From positions 10,751,390-10,815,389 of the forward strand of contig NC_061816.1 of NCBI RefSeq assembly GCF_021462225.1: a DNA stretch of 64,000 nucleotides. Reading direction: 5' to 3'. The DNA comes from Girardinichthys multiradiatus (lineage: Eukaryota; Chordata; Actinopteri; Cyprinodontiformes; Goodeidae). Both the position numbers and the translations under genes were made by a program. Of the stretch, positions 24,130-35,095 are shown in pieces (the stretch's first letter is position 1; each line of letters starts with the position of its first letter). A model generated the notes under the pieces. It did no database searches. It was not told the origin of the DNA and was given only the letters and a program-made list of their open reading frames with translations.

Positions 24130-24925
24130 TTCCACGAGACTGCCACAAACTTGTATGTCTTGTATGTAAATGGAAAAATGAAATGGTAATAAAAATATAT
24201 ATTTTTTTTAACTGTAAAGTGTGGCATGCATTTATTTTCTGCCCCCTTTCCTCTGACACCATACATAAAACCCATTGCAATTTACTGCAAGCATTCTTGA
24301 AAAAAAGCCAGAAGAAGTCCTGTTTGTGGTTTGCTTGAAGCCATATAGGCGACACAAACGTGCAAAAAGGTGCTCTGGACTAGTTTTTTGTGCCCTACAT
24401 GCAACACGGTGGTAGCAGTATTATGCTGTGGTGATGTCTTTTATTTCACCCCAACGGGGACCAGAAAACGGGTTAAAGTTGATGGGAAAAAGCTCCAAAA
24501 GGCATCAGATTGGGGGCAGAGGTTAAACTCTGAGCAGGACAATGGCCCTAAAACTGCAGGCAGATCTACAGGAGAATGTATTAGACCATATCCATGTGTT
24601 AGAATGGCCCAGTCAAAGTCCAGACCTAAATCCAATTTAGAATTCATGTCGGGACTTGAACATTTTTGTCCACAAATGCTCTCCATCCAGTCTGAGTCAG
24701 GTTAAGCCATTTTGCAAAGAATGGGCAAATATCCCATGGAGGGGGGGGGGGGGGGGGTTGAATAGAAAGACAAAATACACCTTTCAGACTTTTGTTTGAA
24801 AGAAATTGAAAACCATGTATTATTTTCTTCCCACTTCACAATTACACACTTTACTGTTGTTTTATCACATAAAATCCCTATAAAATAATGTGGTGGCAAA
24901 ATGTGGAAAAGATTTAAAGGGGGAC
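24130..24925 (+). mobile_element. Tc1-like remnant (family A) with G17 tract
   Basis: Left side GTAAAGTGTGGCATGCATTT (24215-24235) and right side AAACCATGTATTATTTTC through CACATAAAATCCC are family A ends. The plus strand between them carries catalytic-domain debris (CAACACGGTGGTAGCAGTAT; AGAATGGCCCAGTCAAAGTC). A run of 17 G residues (24741-24757) interrupts the 3' part. Confidence 0.72.
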
Positions 24926-25800
24926 ACTGACATAGCTTTATATTTTTGTTGCCCTACACACAATCTATAAAAGCATTTGTGTTTGCAAGTAATAATAAAC
25001 CTGTAGCTATTTTACAAAGCAAATAACGAGGCGGGTCATCACCTCAGGTTGTCGGAAGCAATCACTTTCACATTATTAAACGCGTTTAATTGATAACGGA
25101 AAAGGACAATTATTTGCCACATCCAAACAGACAGAATCACTTGTTTTTCTCTTTGGCAAATTGGTCTATAATTTAAAGCAGCAAATGAGCACCGATCCAG
25201 CTGAGGGAAGCGCTCAAATTTGATTTGAAATTGCAATTAATGAAAGCAGAAAGCGGAAGACCCTGCCCAGTGGAGAAAAGAAGACAGTCTGGGGAAGCTG
25301 CTAGAAAGGTCATTCACCGTCTCCTTTCTCTTGCCAGAGCATTATTTCTCCTGTGTCATGTCTTTTACTCAATTAAACTAAATATGAAACATACTTTCCT
25401 ATCAGGAAACCTTTTCCCTAAATCGATGTGGATGTATAGCCACAAGAAAGATTTCACCTCCCGATGCTGTGACTCAGCCAAAAGAAATGTCTTAAAGCGG
25501 CAAATTAGATTTTTGATTGAAACCCTGATTATGTTTTCAGTCAGCCTTGATGTCCTCTAATGTCAATATCAAACTGTCCATAGATCAAGTTCGTTAGCAG
25601 CTCTTGTTTCAGTTAAAATCTCCTCACACCAGTAATATGGCTTTTATGTTTTACATCCGATTAATATTAACAAAAACTGTATCTTTTATTTCCTAAACCT
25701 TTGGAAGACAGTCCAGGATTTAGGCCAATTTTTCCTTTTTCCTTATGCACACACAGCAATGAGATTGTGGACATTACCAAGCTTTCAAATGCAGCTCTTG
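24926..25800. other. Intron sequence, nothing recognised
   Basis: No repeat family or gene identified. The open frame at 25225-25560 has no recognisable domain. Confidence 0.35.
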
Positions 25801-26175
25801 TGGCTGAGAACAGGAGCAATGGAGAGCTTAAAGCAGAAGAGCAGGAAGACAAGCAAAAAAAGTCATATGAAGCTGGAAAGGTGGGGTGAAAAGATCCGAG
25901 GTTGGAGGTGGGGGAATTGCACAGGGAGGAAAAGATGGAGGGACAAAAAGACCTGAGGTGGGACGAGGATTAAAACAGAGCAAGAGGAGGAGAAAAATAA
26001 AGGGGGCATGAGGAGAAAAGGGAAGAAAATTTGAGAGAAATAGGACATGAAGCTGGGAGGAGGCCAGAAGACAGAGGAAGATGAGGGAAAAGACGGAAAA
26101 GCAAGGCGGTAGTAAGGCAGGGAAAAAGAAAAATTGAGCAGGTAGGTTGGAAAAATGTGAAAGTGTAAAAGCAGA
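25800..26175. repeat. GA-rich strand-biased tract
   Basis: The plus strand is mostly A and G for over 300 bases (many GAGGA, GGAAA and AGAAG units), so fgf14 pre-mRNA carries a long pyrimidine-rich stretch about 1.1-1.4 kb downstream of exon 1a. Minus-strand frames through it (25828-26254) are low complexity and not genes. It is not a pure GAA array. Confidence 0.75.
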
Positions 26176-27224
26176 AAGGAAGGGGACACAAATCCCCTTC
26201 ACTCACCAGACCAAACCAGTAAGAACCAACCCCTATAAATATGACTCCTGGCATCTCCCTGTTCCCCTCCCCTACCGTACACCATCACCTGCTGGTTTCC
26301 AACACAATCAATTGATTAGAACGGCACTCATCTCTGTGCCGCTTCCCATAGCACACAATCACAACATTCTCATTAAGCTGCATTCACTCCTGCAGTATAT
26401 GCAATCATTCCACATTCCTGTCGCAGGGTGGATCCATCCTATGATTTCACAAAGAGCAGCAGTGGTTCTGGACGCAAATGGCGCCCTGGGCGAGCCCCTC
26501 CATCTGCACCCACCAAGAAATAGAAGAAAATAATGGTTTCATTATTCCTTATGTGTTTTAGGAAATCTCTAATCAAATGCAGTGTGAAGCCCGTTAAAAC
26601 AGCGAAACATCTTGTAAATGTAATGGAATCAGAAGCTGCTAATCAAAAACCAACGCTAATCAGCACCAATAGCTTTTCCAGCCATATTTCCTCAAAGCGC
26701 TGTGCACAACACAGGGAGGGAGCCCGCTTACTATCGGCAGACCTGCAAATATACCCAGACAGAAAACTAGCTCTGAGTGCAACAAGTGTTCGTGTCGCCC
26801 CCTATGAGATGCCACCTAAGCAGTGTGCCATACAAGCCATATCAAAAACTGCACTGGGACCTTAGCGGGGAGCTGGGTTTTAAAAAAGGTGCAAAATATA
26901 GACTTTTGCTTTTTGGTTTTCATTACAAGATGGAAAACTGAATTCAATAGAGGGCGAGTTATTACAAGGAGAAAGAGAGTGGGAATGGTGAATTTGCTGA
27001 GGCTGAATCTTTAAATTATGAACTGGAATTTTAGTGTGAGGCACACAGACACTCAAGGGGGTGAGACCAGACAGACTAATCTGTGGCTTCAATAATGGAT
27101 GTACCTGCAAACTAGTGAACCATAGGCCACTACAAGACATGACTGTGTGCGTCGGTGCGTGTTTGTGCACAAGCCATTTGGGCGTGAATGGAAACTAGAT
27201 TTGTGCGTGCGTGCATTCTCACAC
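26176..27224. other. Intron immediately downstream of exon 1a
   Basis: No classified repeat. The block at 26435-26520 resembles repeat-like fish sequence but could not be assigned. Confidence 0.35.
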
Positions 27225-27417
27225 CTTGCCTCCTTAGCCTCCTCTTCTTCAGCCCGAATATCCGGACTTTGGAGAAAATATCCACCAGGTTGCCGTTGCA
27301 CAGCCCCTGCTTTTTACCGGGGCTTTTCCGCCGCCGGTGAGCGGTCGGTCGGTGGGCGTGCTGCTCCCTGGCCTGCCGCTTTTGGCGGATCAAACCGCTG
27401 GCGATGGCCGCTGCCAT
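27225..27417 (-). CDS. fgf14: fgf14 alternative first coding exon 1a (FHF4a N-terminus)
   Basis: The 193 nt encode 64 residues plus one base, the same length as mammalian FGF14-1a. The translation begins MAAAIASGLIRQKRQAREQH, the hallmark of FHF 'A' isoforms, and later has LCNGNLVDIFSKVRIFGLKK and the basic end RRLRRQ, which are specific to FGF14. From family knowledge, residues 2-21 act as a soluble particle that occludes sodium channels in long-term inactivation; the basic clusters can also act as nuclear-targeting signals. The ATG at 27417 has a G at -3 and at +4. The exon ends CAAG, then donor GTGTGAG (27224 downward), phase 1, giving GAA (Glu) with exon 2. Residues 21-37 are the least conserved part (histidine- and lysine-rich here). 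Open frame continuing past the donor is read-through into the intron. Confidence 0.95.
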
Positions 27418-27960
27418 GTCTCCGCCGAAACAGACGACAGGAAGGCGACGCCGTCTCCGTCCGCGTCTCCGGTCTGTTCAGTGTCCACCGGAGGGGACGG
27501 AGCGCCGACAAAATTCAGACACAGACCCCTCCAACCCCTCCCACCCCACCCCCCCACCCCCAAAGTCTCCGCTTTACCGGCTAGAACAGCCCCATTATAC
27601 TTCAGCTCCAACACGATGAAGTCAAGAATAAACAATTGAGGTCACAGCATCTTCTCCGCTAACTATCCTTCAGGCCATAGGTTTGAGGCGCGCAGCGGGG
27701 TACCTGTCCGTCACGTCTCCCCGGTCTGTCTTTCAGTCAACAGCAGTCACTGAGCGGCTTCTCCCGGAGCATGTGTTCGTGTTCCCATGGTCAACAGGCG
27801 AGAAGGCTGCGAAGAAAAAAAAAAAAAAAACGAGTAAAAAGCCTCGGGAAACTGCTGTGTCCGCTTTTCTCTGAAGCTTTGTTTGTATCCCGCTGGCTGA
27901 GGAAAGAGGCGCGCGAGCTGCGAGCGGTTCCAGCTGCGTGAGAAAAGAGACTCACCGGAA
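27226..27960 (-). promoter_or_regulatory. CpG island at fgf14 exon 1a (probable promoter and 5'UTR)
   Basis: CG dinucleotides are dense over exon 1a and upstream of it (27300-27520, 27680-27720, 27880-27945). TCACGTC at 27711-27717 resembles a cAMP-response or E-box-type half site. A C-rich run (27530-27560) and a 16-base A run (27815-27830) break up the island. It probably drives isoform 1a; this is inferred from position and composition, with no start-site data. Confidence 0.6.
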
Positions 27961-28031
27961 ACAGAGAGGTTTGCGTTTCAAAATAAAACGTAATTCACCT
28001 TCTCTCTTCCTTTACTTCAATTTGTTTGAAC

Positions 28032-28087
28032 TTTTTTTTTTTTTTTTTTTAGAAATATATTTTTTTAACTACAAAAAAAAAAAAAAA
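28032..28087. repeat. Poly-T then poly-A inverted homopolymers
   Basis: Nineteen T (28032-28050), then 22 bases of AT-rich spacer, then 15 A (28073-28087). They could pair as a hairpin, and lie about 0.6 kb upstream of the exon 1a start codon. Confidence 0.8.
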
Positions 28088-28089
28088 GA

Positions 28090-29190
28090 AGAAATATTAC
28101 AGTTCCTGACATTTGTGTCAGATTAGCAGAAATGTGACTTATGTATTTATTTTCTCTTTATGGTTAAAATGATTTTTTTTAAATACTGGCAAATTAAACT
28201 AGTGTTTCAACTATGTTGCTGGCCATTTTTTCCCAGGAACTTACACCCTTTCATCTTTAAGGCAGTTTTTTTTTGTGCGTTTCCACTTTACGGGGCCATT
28301 TATATAGATTACAACCCTGACACTGAGTGGCTCCTCCTGCAGGAGTGCGGCTGCAGCCTACAGTCTAGAGGCACCGATCTCCACCCACAGCAACGGCAGA
28401 GTTCAGGAAGCCATTAAAATGGTGAAATCAGATCCATACAGCATTAATCTCAAATTGTTTCATAGCAGTGTTGGTTCAAAAGCCACACACTACCTCTCAA
28501 AGCTGTATAAAAATGTGTAGGAGGGGAAAATGAGAACCCAACTGAAGACATAATTTATGACAGTTTCCTCGTAGTTAAACTCTAAAACTAAACTTAAACC
28601 GGTTTAACTCTAAAGTTTGAAATTCTCCAATGATCTTTAATAATTCAAACCTACAAGATGCGTAGCCACATACACACAGCAGCAGCTGCTGCAGCCTGTC
28701 AGGCCCAAACATAAATTTTAGGAATAATAAATGATCCTGGGCATTTGTGATCGCTTTAATCTGTATCTCAGCACATAAACTCTGCAAAATACCGGTCAAA
28801 AATGCTTTGACCAAAGCGTAACTCTCTCTCCATCCACATGGAGAAGCTGAAAGCAAAAGTCTACACTTCCTTAAATAAAATATCTTCACTAAGGTTGTTG
28901 AAGTTCAGCAATGTATTTGAATCCGAACTGTAAATCACTGATATTAATCATGGGTTCCTGAGTTTGAATGTTGTATTTGCAAACGATAATCCAGAACTCC
29001 TGGTGGGTAATTTATAGTTAAAATGCTGGGGATCAGCAGCAGTTTAAAATGTCTAGAACCCTCCCACCACAAAGCTCCACCTTTAGTTCAGGGTCCATTT
29101 AACAAGTCTTAAATCTCCACCAGTCCCTTTTGCAGGATATATTTCAGCCTTTGTCTGATTTGGTCCTTATTCCAGCAGAAGAAAGGCAGG
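28090..29190. other. 5' flank of exon 1a, nothing recognised
   Basis: AT-rich DNA. The phrase GCAGCAGCTGCTGC at about 28680 is a short palindrome. No gene seen. Confidence 0.35.
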
Positions 29191-29194
29191 GGTG

Positions 29195-29450
29195 AGAAAA
29201 AAACCGCTTTATCAAAAACCAGACACCCCAAAGCGCTTTACACTACAATCAGTCATTCATCCATTCATACACGCAGACAGTGGTAGGCTACACTGTAGCC
29301 ACAGCTGCCCTGAGCTCGAGCCCTCTGACCACCATCAGCAGGCAAAGAGGGTGAAGTGTCTTGCCCAAGGACACAACAACTGAGACAGACAGAGCGGGGG
29401 TTCGAACCAGCAACCCACCTGTTACAGGACGAAGCTCTACCACCCTAATC
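29195..29450 (-). mobile_element. tRNA-derived SINE-like repeat
   Basis: Read on the minus strand, GGTGGTAGAGCTTCGTCC (A box region, about 29443) is followed by GGTTCGAACCCCC (B box, about 29398-29410), then GTGTCCTTGGGCAAGACAC, a typical body of abundant fish repeats. The other end holds CAAAGCGCTTTACA. It is a repeat, not a functional tRNA gene. Confidence 0.6.
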
Positions 29451-29584
29451 CAGAAAAATACCCTGGTGAAAAGATTGTAAAAATATCCCAGAGTTCATGT
29501 TCGGTCAATTAGTCTCTCTTAAATTATCTGTAGGTATGAGTGTGTGTATGTATGGTTATTTGTTGTGTAAATCTCCGATAGAAT

Positions 29585-29665
29585 GGGAATCTGTCAAGGT
29601 TAAACCCAACCTTCCGCCCAGTAAGCGCTGGAGAAAGGCACTGAACCCCCGTCCTGCAACCGTAA
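29585..29665 (-). repeat. Short SINE-related fragment
   Basis: GCGCTGGAGAAAGGCACTGA followed by ACCCCCGTCC resembles a fragment of a common fish SINE body, in inverse orientation. Too short to classify. Confidence 0.35.
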
Positions 29666-29984
29666 AGGAATTGATGTGTTTTCAAAGATTGAAAAAAATA
29701 ATTTGACCCATTTTCTGACATTCTGACACCTTTCATGCCTCAACTTACAGTAGCAAAGTACTGCCCATATATGGTAGGGGTAGGGGTGAGTTTTGTTCAA
29801 ATTTACAATGCAATACAAAAGTGGAACATTTTTAAATACTCAACTTTGTTTAAACTCATCAAACTCTGTTTTAAAAAATGTTCACAAATTAGACAAAGTC
29901 TAATCTTCTTTTTATGTATCTTTAAATAGGAAAGTTATTTATTTGCACTTAAACACTGAGTTTTACTTATCAAACAAGGAAAGC

Positions 29985-30270
29985 TATGGAAAAAGTAAGT
30001 ACACGCTTCGCTCTAGCAGTTAGTATTCAGTTAAAATAACTTCATTAAGATGCTTCTTGTAGCTGTCTACCAGGGTCTGACATTGACCTTAGGAAAGTGT
30101 TACATGTTCAGTCCGTTTCACGTCATCCCACAACATCTCAATGAGATCAAGATCTAGGCCCTGATTCAGCCCTGGACTTTCCAGGTCTAAATTATCACCC
30201 AGTCCTTGGTGGATTTACTGGTATGTTTTGAGTCATTGTCATGTTGCAGGTTCCAGTTCTGGTTCAGTTA
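29985..30270 (-). mobile_element. Tc1-like fragment (family B)
   Basis: GGAAAAAGTAAGTACACGC at the left end, ACATCTCAATGAGATCAAGA, and CTTGGTGGATTTACTGGTAT match the same family as 8740-9390. Only the terminal third remains. Confidence 0.55.
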
Positions 30271-30929
30271 AATTTTCTTTTAACAGATTGTTTCACATTT
30301 GTTGGACACAGACTAATAAACACCCAATTGACTGTGAAACCAGAAATGGATTTAGAAAACTCTTCAAATAAAAAGCAAACTAATTCAACTGGGACAAAAA
30401 TATATATCAGAAAAAAAGAAAATTACCTTATTATCTAAAGTTACCTAAAGAAAAACGCAAAACCTGATATTTTTAGATTCATACATTCCAATGATTTTTA
30501 TAGGTAAAAAAACCCCCGTGTTTTTAAATTGTTTTATTTTGAAAGGAATGTCCGGGTGTCTCCCTAACAGCGGTTCTGGCAGTTTGACGTTTAAATCCGT
30601 GAGCGTTGTCTGAGGCTACACAGCTGCTGAAACCGCTGGAGGTCCAGTCAGGTGTTGTTTGTCTGGTGGCAGGATGTGACCAGAGGGAGGAGGAGAAGGT
30701 GGAGCAGGTGCAGGAGACATTAGCCCTCTAAATGGACACCTCATAGACGCATTTGGCTCAGGAGAACATTTCATGCAGCCAGTTAAAACTTAACAAATCG
30801 TGTTGATTGACAAGGGTCATTGCTTATATAAAGTGAACCTCATGTATAATATAGATATTATAGTTTATAGTTAGTGAAATCTTGAAACTTAGTTTTGTCA
30901 GAAAATTCAAATACAACATATGATCAATA

Positions 30930-31975
30930 AAAGAAGGGTTATGGTGATGATGCCCAGGTTGCTTTGATAACAGCCTTCAGGTCATCTGCATTGTTGGGCC
31001 TGGTGTCTCTTCTTCTTATAATACCCTAAAGATTCTCTGTGGGGTTCAGGTGGGACCAGTTTTCTGGCCAAACAAGCACAGTGATACCATTATCATTACT
31101 TTATGCAGTCTGGGCAGGTGCCAAGTCGTTTCACAAAATAAAATCCCCATCTCCATAAAGCTTGAGGCAGAGAGAAGCATGAAATGCTCTTAAATTTCCT
31201 GATAGGTGCACTTGAGAAAACACGGCACCAGCAGATGACATTGCTCCCTAAATTATTACTGACTGTTGAAACCTCCCACTGTTCCTCAAGCAGCTTGGAT
31301 TCAGTTCCTCCCCACCCTGGGACCTGTTTCCGGTAGTGGATCTTAATTTCCAAATCAATGCATTTTTCCTAAGCAATAGACCGATTAAGATGCTTCTGAC
31401 ATTGTCTCTAGTGCAAGAGTGCAATGCAACAGCTGTAGCCCATGGACTGGATGTGGTGGCTCTTAAAGCTTTGACTCCAGCTGCTGTCCACACCTTGTGA
31501 ATCTCCCAGAAATTCTTGAATAGGTTTTGCTTTATAATTCTTTCAAGGCTGCAGTTATCCCTGCTACTTGTGCAGCTTTCTCACCACATTTTTTCCTTCC
31601 ATTAAATTTTCCATTAATATGCTTGGATGCAACAGTCCTGACAGCTTGAGTTTCTACAACTTATGCTTCTTGTGGAGGGTGTCAGTGTCTGCTGGATTAC
31701 CGTGAAGCCAGAAGTCTACCCTATGATTGGGTATGCTGTAATATAACTTTCTGTCTTAAAATCCCTTTTATTGGTTTTATTCCATTTTTCTGAGAAACAG
31801 AATGTTGGGTTTTTATTAGCTGTAAGCCAGAATCATCAAAAATAACAAATATAAACTGAAAGCTGTCACTCTGTGTGTAATACATCTAAATGAGCTTCAC
31901 TTTCTAAATTAAAATATTGAAATAAATAAACTTTTTGGTGAAATTCTTAATGACTGATTGCTTTTTTTTTTTTTT
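30930..31975 (-). mobile_element. DNA-transposon remnant (family D), inverted copy
   Basis: AAGATGCTTCTGACATTGTC, TTCCATTAATATGCTTGGAT, CTTGTGGAGGGTGTCAGTGT, TTTTATTAGCTGTAAGCCAG and CACTCTGTGTGTAATACATC form a nearly colinear match to a well-known fish family. The copy at 17640-18235 is in the opposite orientation. No intact reading frame. Confidence 0.65.
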
Positions 31976-33770
31976 TGGTCATTTAGAATACAAAAAACTA
32001 AATGTAAAACAACCAAATGGGATCGAAATAACCCCAGTGAGCCTCAGATTGATGTGAGCACAAACAACCATAAAGAGATTACAAGATATCTTACATAAAA
32101 TGCATTAACCATAATAGACCAACATATAACCTCTGCCTTATGTGCACAAAGGTATGGTGCAAATACTGAAACCTGCCCTGCTCATTATCTCTCCCCCCAC
32201 ACATTCCCACCTGTCTGTATTCAGCTCAGGAACGGCTGTCTGACTAAACGGTTTAAAAATGCAAGAGGTGAGCTGGATTGATGGGCTGATTAGCTGCAGC
32301 ACGGCCTCACATGTCTGCTTTTATCTTTCAGGTGCAGGGTTCCAGCTGGAAGATTAAATATCATGGCTGATATTTGCTCTATTTTATATATATATATATA
32401 TAATTTTTTTTAAGCATGTGGGCCAGTAACAGGAGTCAATACAGCACGAAAAGTATAGTAACTGAAATATTTAATTTTTTTTAACATGCATTTTAGTGCA
32501 AATGCAGATAAGTAGAGCATATTTTTGACAAGCAATGTTTAAGGAAAAAAATTTGATCTGTCATTTGATGCATGCATGTCCAGAAATAAAAAGCAGGCCG
32601 GCACCAACCTGGACACAGCCAGAAAACAGCTTAAACATGCTTAATTTACTCCCCTCCTGTTTTATAGAGAAAACTGAATAATTATAATATTTTGGTAATA
32701 ATCTTTACTTTCTAAGGAGTAATTGAAGCTTAAACAGATCACGTTACCTTTATTGTATTCAACATGTTTATATTTTTTATAATTTCATGCTTTTTTAAAA
32801 AGAAAAAAATCAAAAAGTGCAGTCTTTCTGTGAAGCTAGACTTAAGATAAATTATGACACAGATTTAATCATAAATAAAAAGAAAAATTCCCAAAAGGAT
32901 TCCTGAATCCAGAAGCATTTGAGCCGTTTAATTAAATCAGCACCATGGATAGCTAAAAAGCATCTCTACGTCCCAGACATCACGTCTCTGTATTATATCC
33001 ACTAGGGGGCAGAAGAGCATCTCTGAGAAAATTAACTGCAATCAGTTGGTGGCGCTATATGTAACAATATATTAACAGTATAAAATTATCAGCTATGAAG
33101 TAGTTATCTGTGTAGTTAATATGGCAAATGTACTATCAAGGGAGCCCAAGAAGTCAAAAATAAATATAAATGCTATAAACTGGATAAAAACTTCTTAAAT
33201 ATTTAATTGTTTACACACTGCTTTCAGTTTTTCCCTTTTTACCGTTTGGTTTCAAACGTGTTGCAGAAAAACACAGAATCTTCCACAGGATTCTAGCCTT
33301 TCTGTCTTCATCACCTGATGCTGCAGCCATTTGAAAATTTAAGCATCTTTTATGGTTTTTAAGATTGTCCATCTCACTGACAGCATACAAAAATATGCAC
33401 AGAGATATGAATGCTGATTGCTTATGTGTGTGTGTGAGGAGAAGCTGTGTACATCCACATCTATCCAGGTCAGTCCAGGCAAAGGAGTTATGAATAAATC
33501 AGAGCCACATTTACCTTAAAATTCAGCCACCAGGCTGCTCTTTATGCCATCCCAGAAAGGAAAGATGCTGTGGTTGAACTTCAAAGGACAATTTTTTCCC
33601 TCCTCTTTGTGCCTGCTTTTCCCTCAAAGAAAGAAATATGCATATCCTATATTTTATTTTCCTTCTTGGAGCATAGTTTGAAAGAAAACTGCTAATCCTA
33701 CAAAAGCACACTTGCAAAACTCTGAAATAAGCAATGCTGTGCATCCGTGTATGTATTACCCACCCAAAAT
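31976..33770. other. AT-rich intronic DNA with simple repeats
   Basis: A (TA)n run lies at 32386-32402 and T/A runs elsewhere. No gene or classified transposon recognised. Confidence 0.4.
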
Positions 33771-33901
33771 AACTTCACATAATTCTGTTGCATTTGAGGA
33801 GTCTCTTCATGCCTGATTTTCTTGTGACTCTAACTTTTCTGCGGGTACACTTGGATTCCCCCACTGAGGGACAACAAAGGATCTTTCTATTCTATTCTAT
33901 G
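33770..33901 (+). mobile_element. LINE 3' end with (TCTAT)n tail
   Basis: CCCCCACTGAGGGACAACAA, then AGGATCTTTCTATTCTATTC, is a typical 3' terminus and short tandem tail of L2/Rex1-like LINEs. Confidence 0.6.
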
Positions 33902-34385
33902 ATGCTGTTGCAGAACTGGTGAGCTCCTTCAATGAGAGACTGCTGCATCCAAGGTGCACAAAAGAGTTGTTATCTAGGATCCTTCCTTCCAACAGCTGTT
34001 AGACTTTAAAAGATTACTGCTCTCAACACACTCAATAAGTGTTTACACCCCCAGTGATATTTGCAGATTTTTCATTTCTTGTAAATAGTCTGTTGTTGTT
34101 TTTATGCACAAATAAAGATGCACATTTTGTACATTTTAAAAATTATCCTACTCAGTTGCACATTTCTTTAAATCTGGGTATGCCATTTGTAATAGCTGCA
34201 AAGTGTTTTCTTGAGCTGTAAATTTGCCCTTCCTGTACAGTCTCTTTTTCTTACTTATTAGTTTTTTAAAAATATTTTTTACTTTTGTGTGTATCTGCTT
34301 CCGTTTGCCTTTCACTTTGCCACTGGTACACTGGAATTTCCTCAATGAGAGACAATAAAGGCTGCTTCTGTTCTATTCCTTTTCT
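33902..34385 (+). mobile_element. Second 5'-truncated LINE 3' end
   Basis: The coding end reads ELVSSFNERLLHPRCTKELL (about 33915-33975), followed by a 3'UTR and the terminus CTCAATGAGAGACAATAAAG, then GCTGCTTCTGTTCTATTCC. It starts right where the preceding LINE tail stops, suggesting insertion at that tail. Confidence 0.6.
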
Positions 34386-34679
34386 ATAGAGAAGCAACAG
34401 CACTCTCTAGAGGTAGTAAAGGGGAGCAACACTGTCGGAGGAAGAAAACTATATAATCAGATGTAATACTTCTGTACCCATCGTATTTATAAACAGTGAC
34501 TTGTTTGGAAAAATAAGAACAAATAAACTGATTTCTGATTTTCTGAAGTGCTAAATTAATAATAAAGCTCTATTTGTTTCATTTTGGCAGGTGTTGGAAA
34601 CTGATTTGTCACCAAAGTTATTAAAGTCTAATACCACAATAACACTAATGTATATCTGTTTTGCTTTTCATTGGCATAG

Positions 34680-35095
34680 GGATTCAATTGAATTCAATTC
34701 AGTTTATTTATTTAGCGCCAATTCACAACTTAAAGCACTTTACGACAGTTCAATTCAGTCAAATCATGCAGACAGATTCCAAGGTAATTACATTCATTCC
34801 AATCGATCCTAGTTATCAAACAATGCAGTCAAATTCAGTTTATTTTTCAATTTGGTCAAAATGTTTCTCAGAAAACACAGGAGATTGTACTGAGTCAGTG
34901 ACTTGCAGCTCCTACTGGGCATGCATGTAGTGACCACGGAAAGGAAAGCTCCCCTTCCACAGGAAGAAACTTCCAGTAGAACCCTTCAGTGTGAACGGCC
35001 ATCTGCCATGATCGACTGGGAGTTTGAGAAGACCGAGCATAACACAGAAGCACTGATGCAGGAGAACATAGGAGGAAATAGGATAGAAATTTCAC
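34680..35095 (+). repeat. Common teleost interspersed repeat
   Basis: TTCAGTTTATTTATTTAGCG, AATTCACAACTTAAAGCACT, GGAAGAAACTTCCAGTAGAA and GTGTGAACGGCCATCTGCC form the body of an abundant fish repeat. A shorter copy is at 50095-50290. The class is not certain. Confidence 0.6.

Noticed and set aside
25828..26254. Minus-strand frames with hydrophobic, Pro/Phe/Ser-rich peptides
   Set aside because: They are translations of the GA-rich tract's complement; low complexity, no conserved core.
27147..27584. Plus-strand open frame of 145 codons opposite exon 1a
   Set aside because: Antisense shadow of exon 1a and its CpG island; no recognisable protein features.
29380..29450. Possible tRNA gene on the minus strand
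   Set aside because: A and B box-like motifs are present, but the sequence continues into a SINE body and does not form a full cloverleaf.
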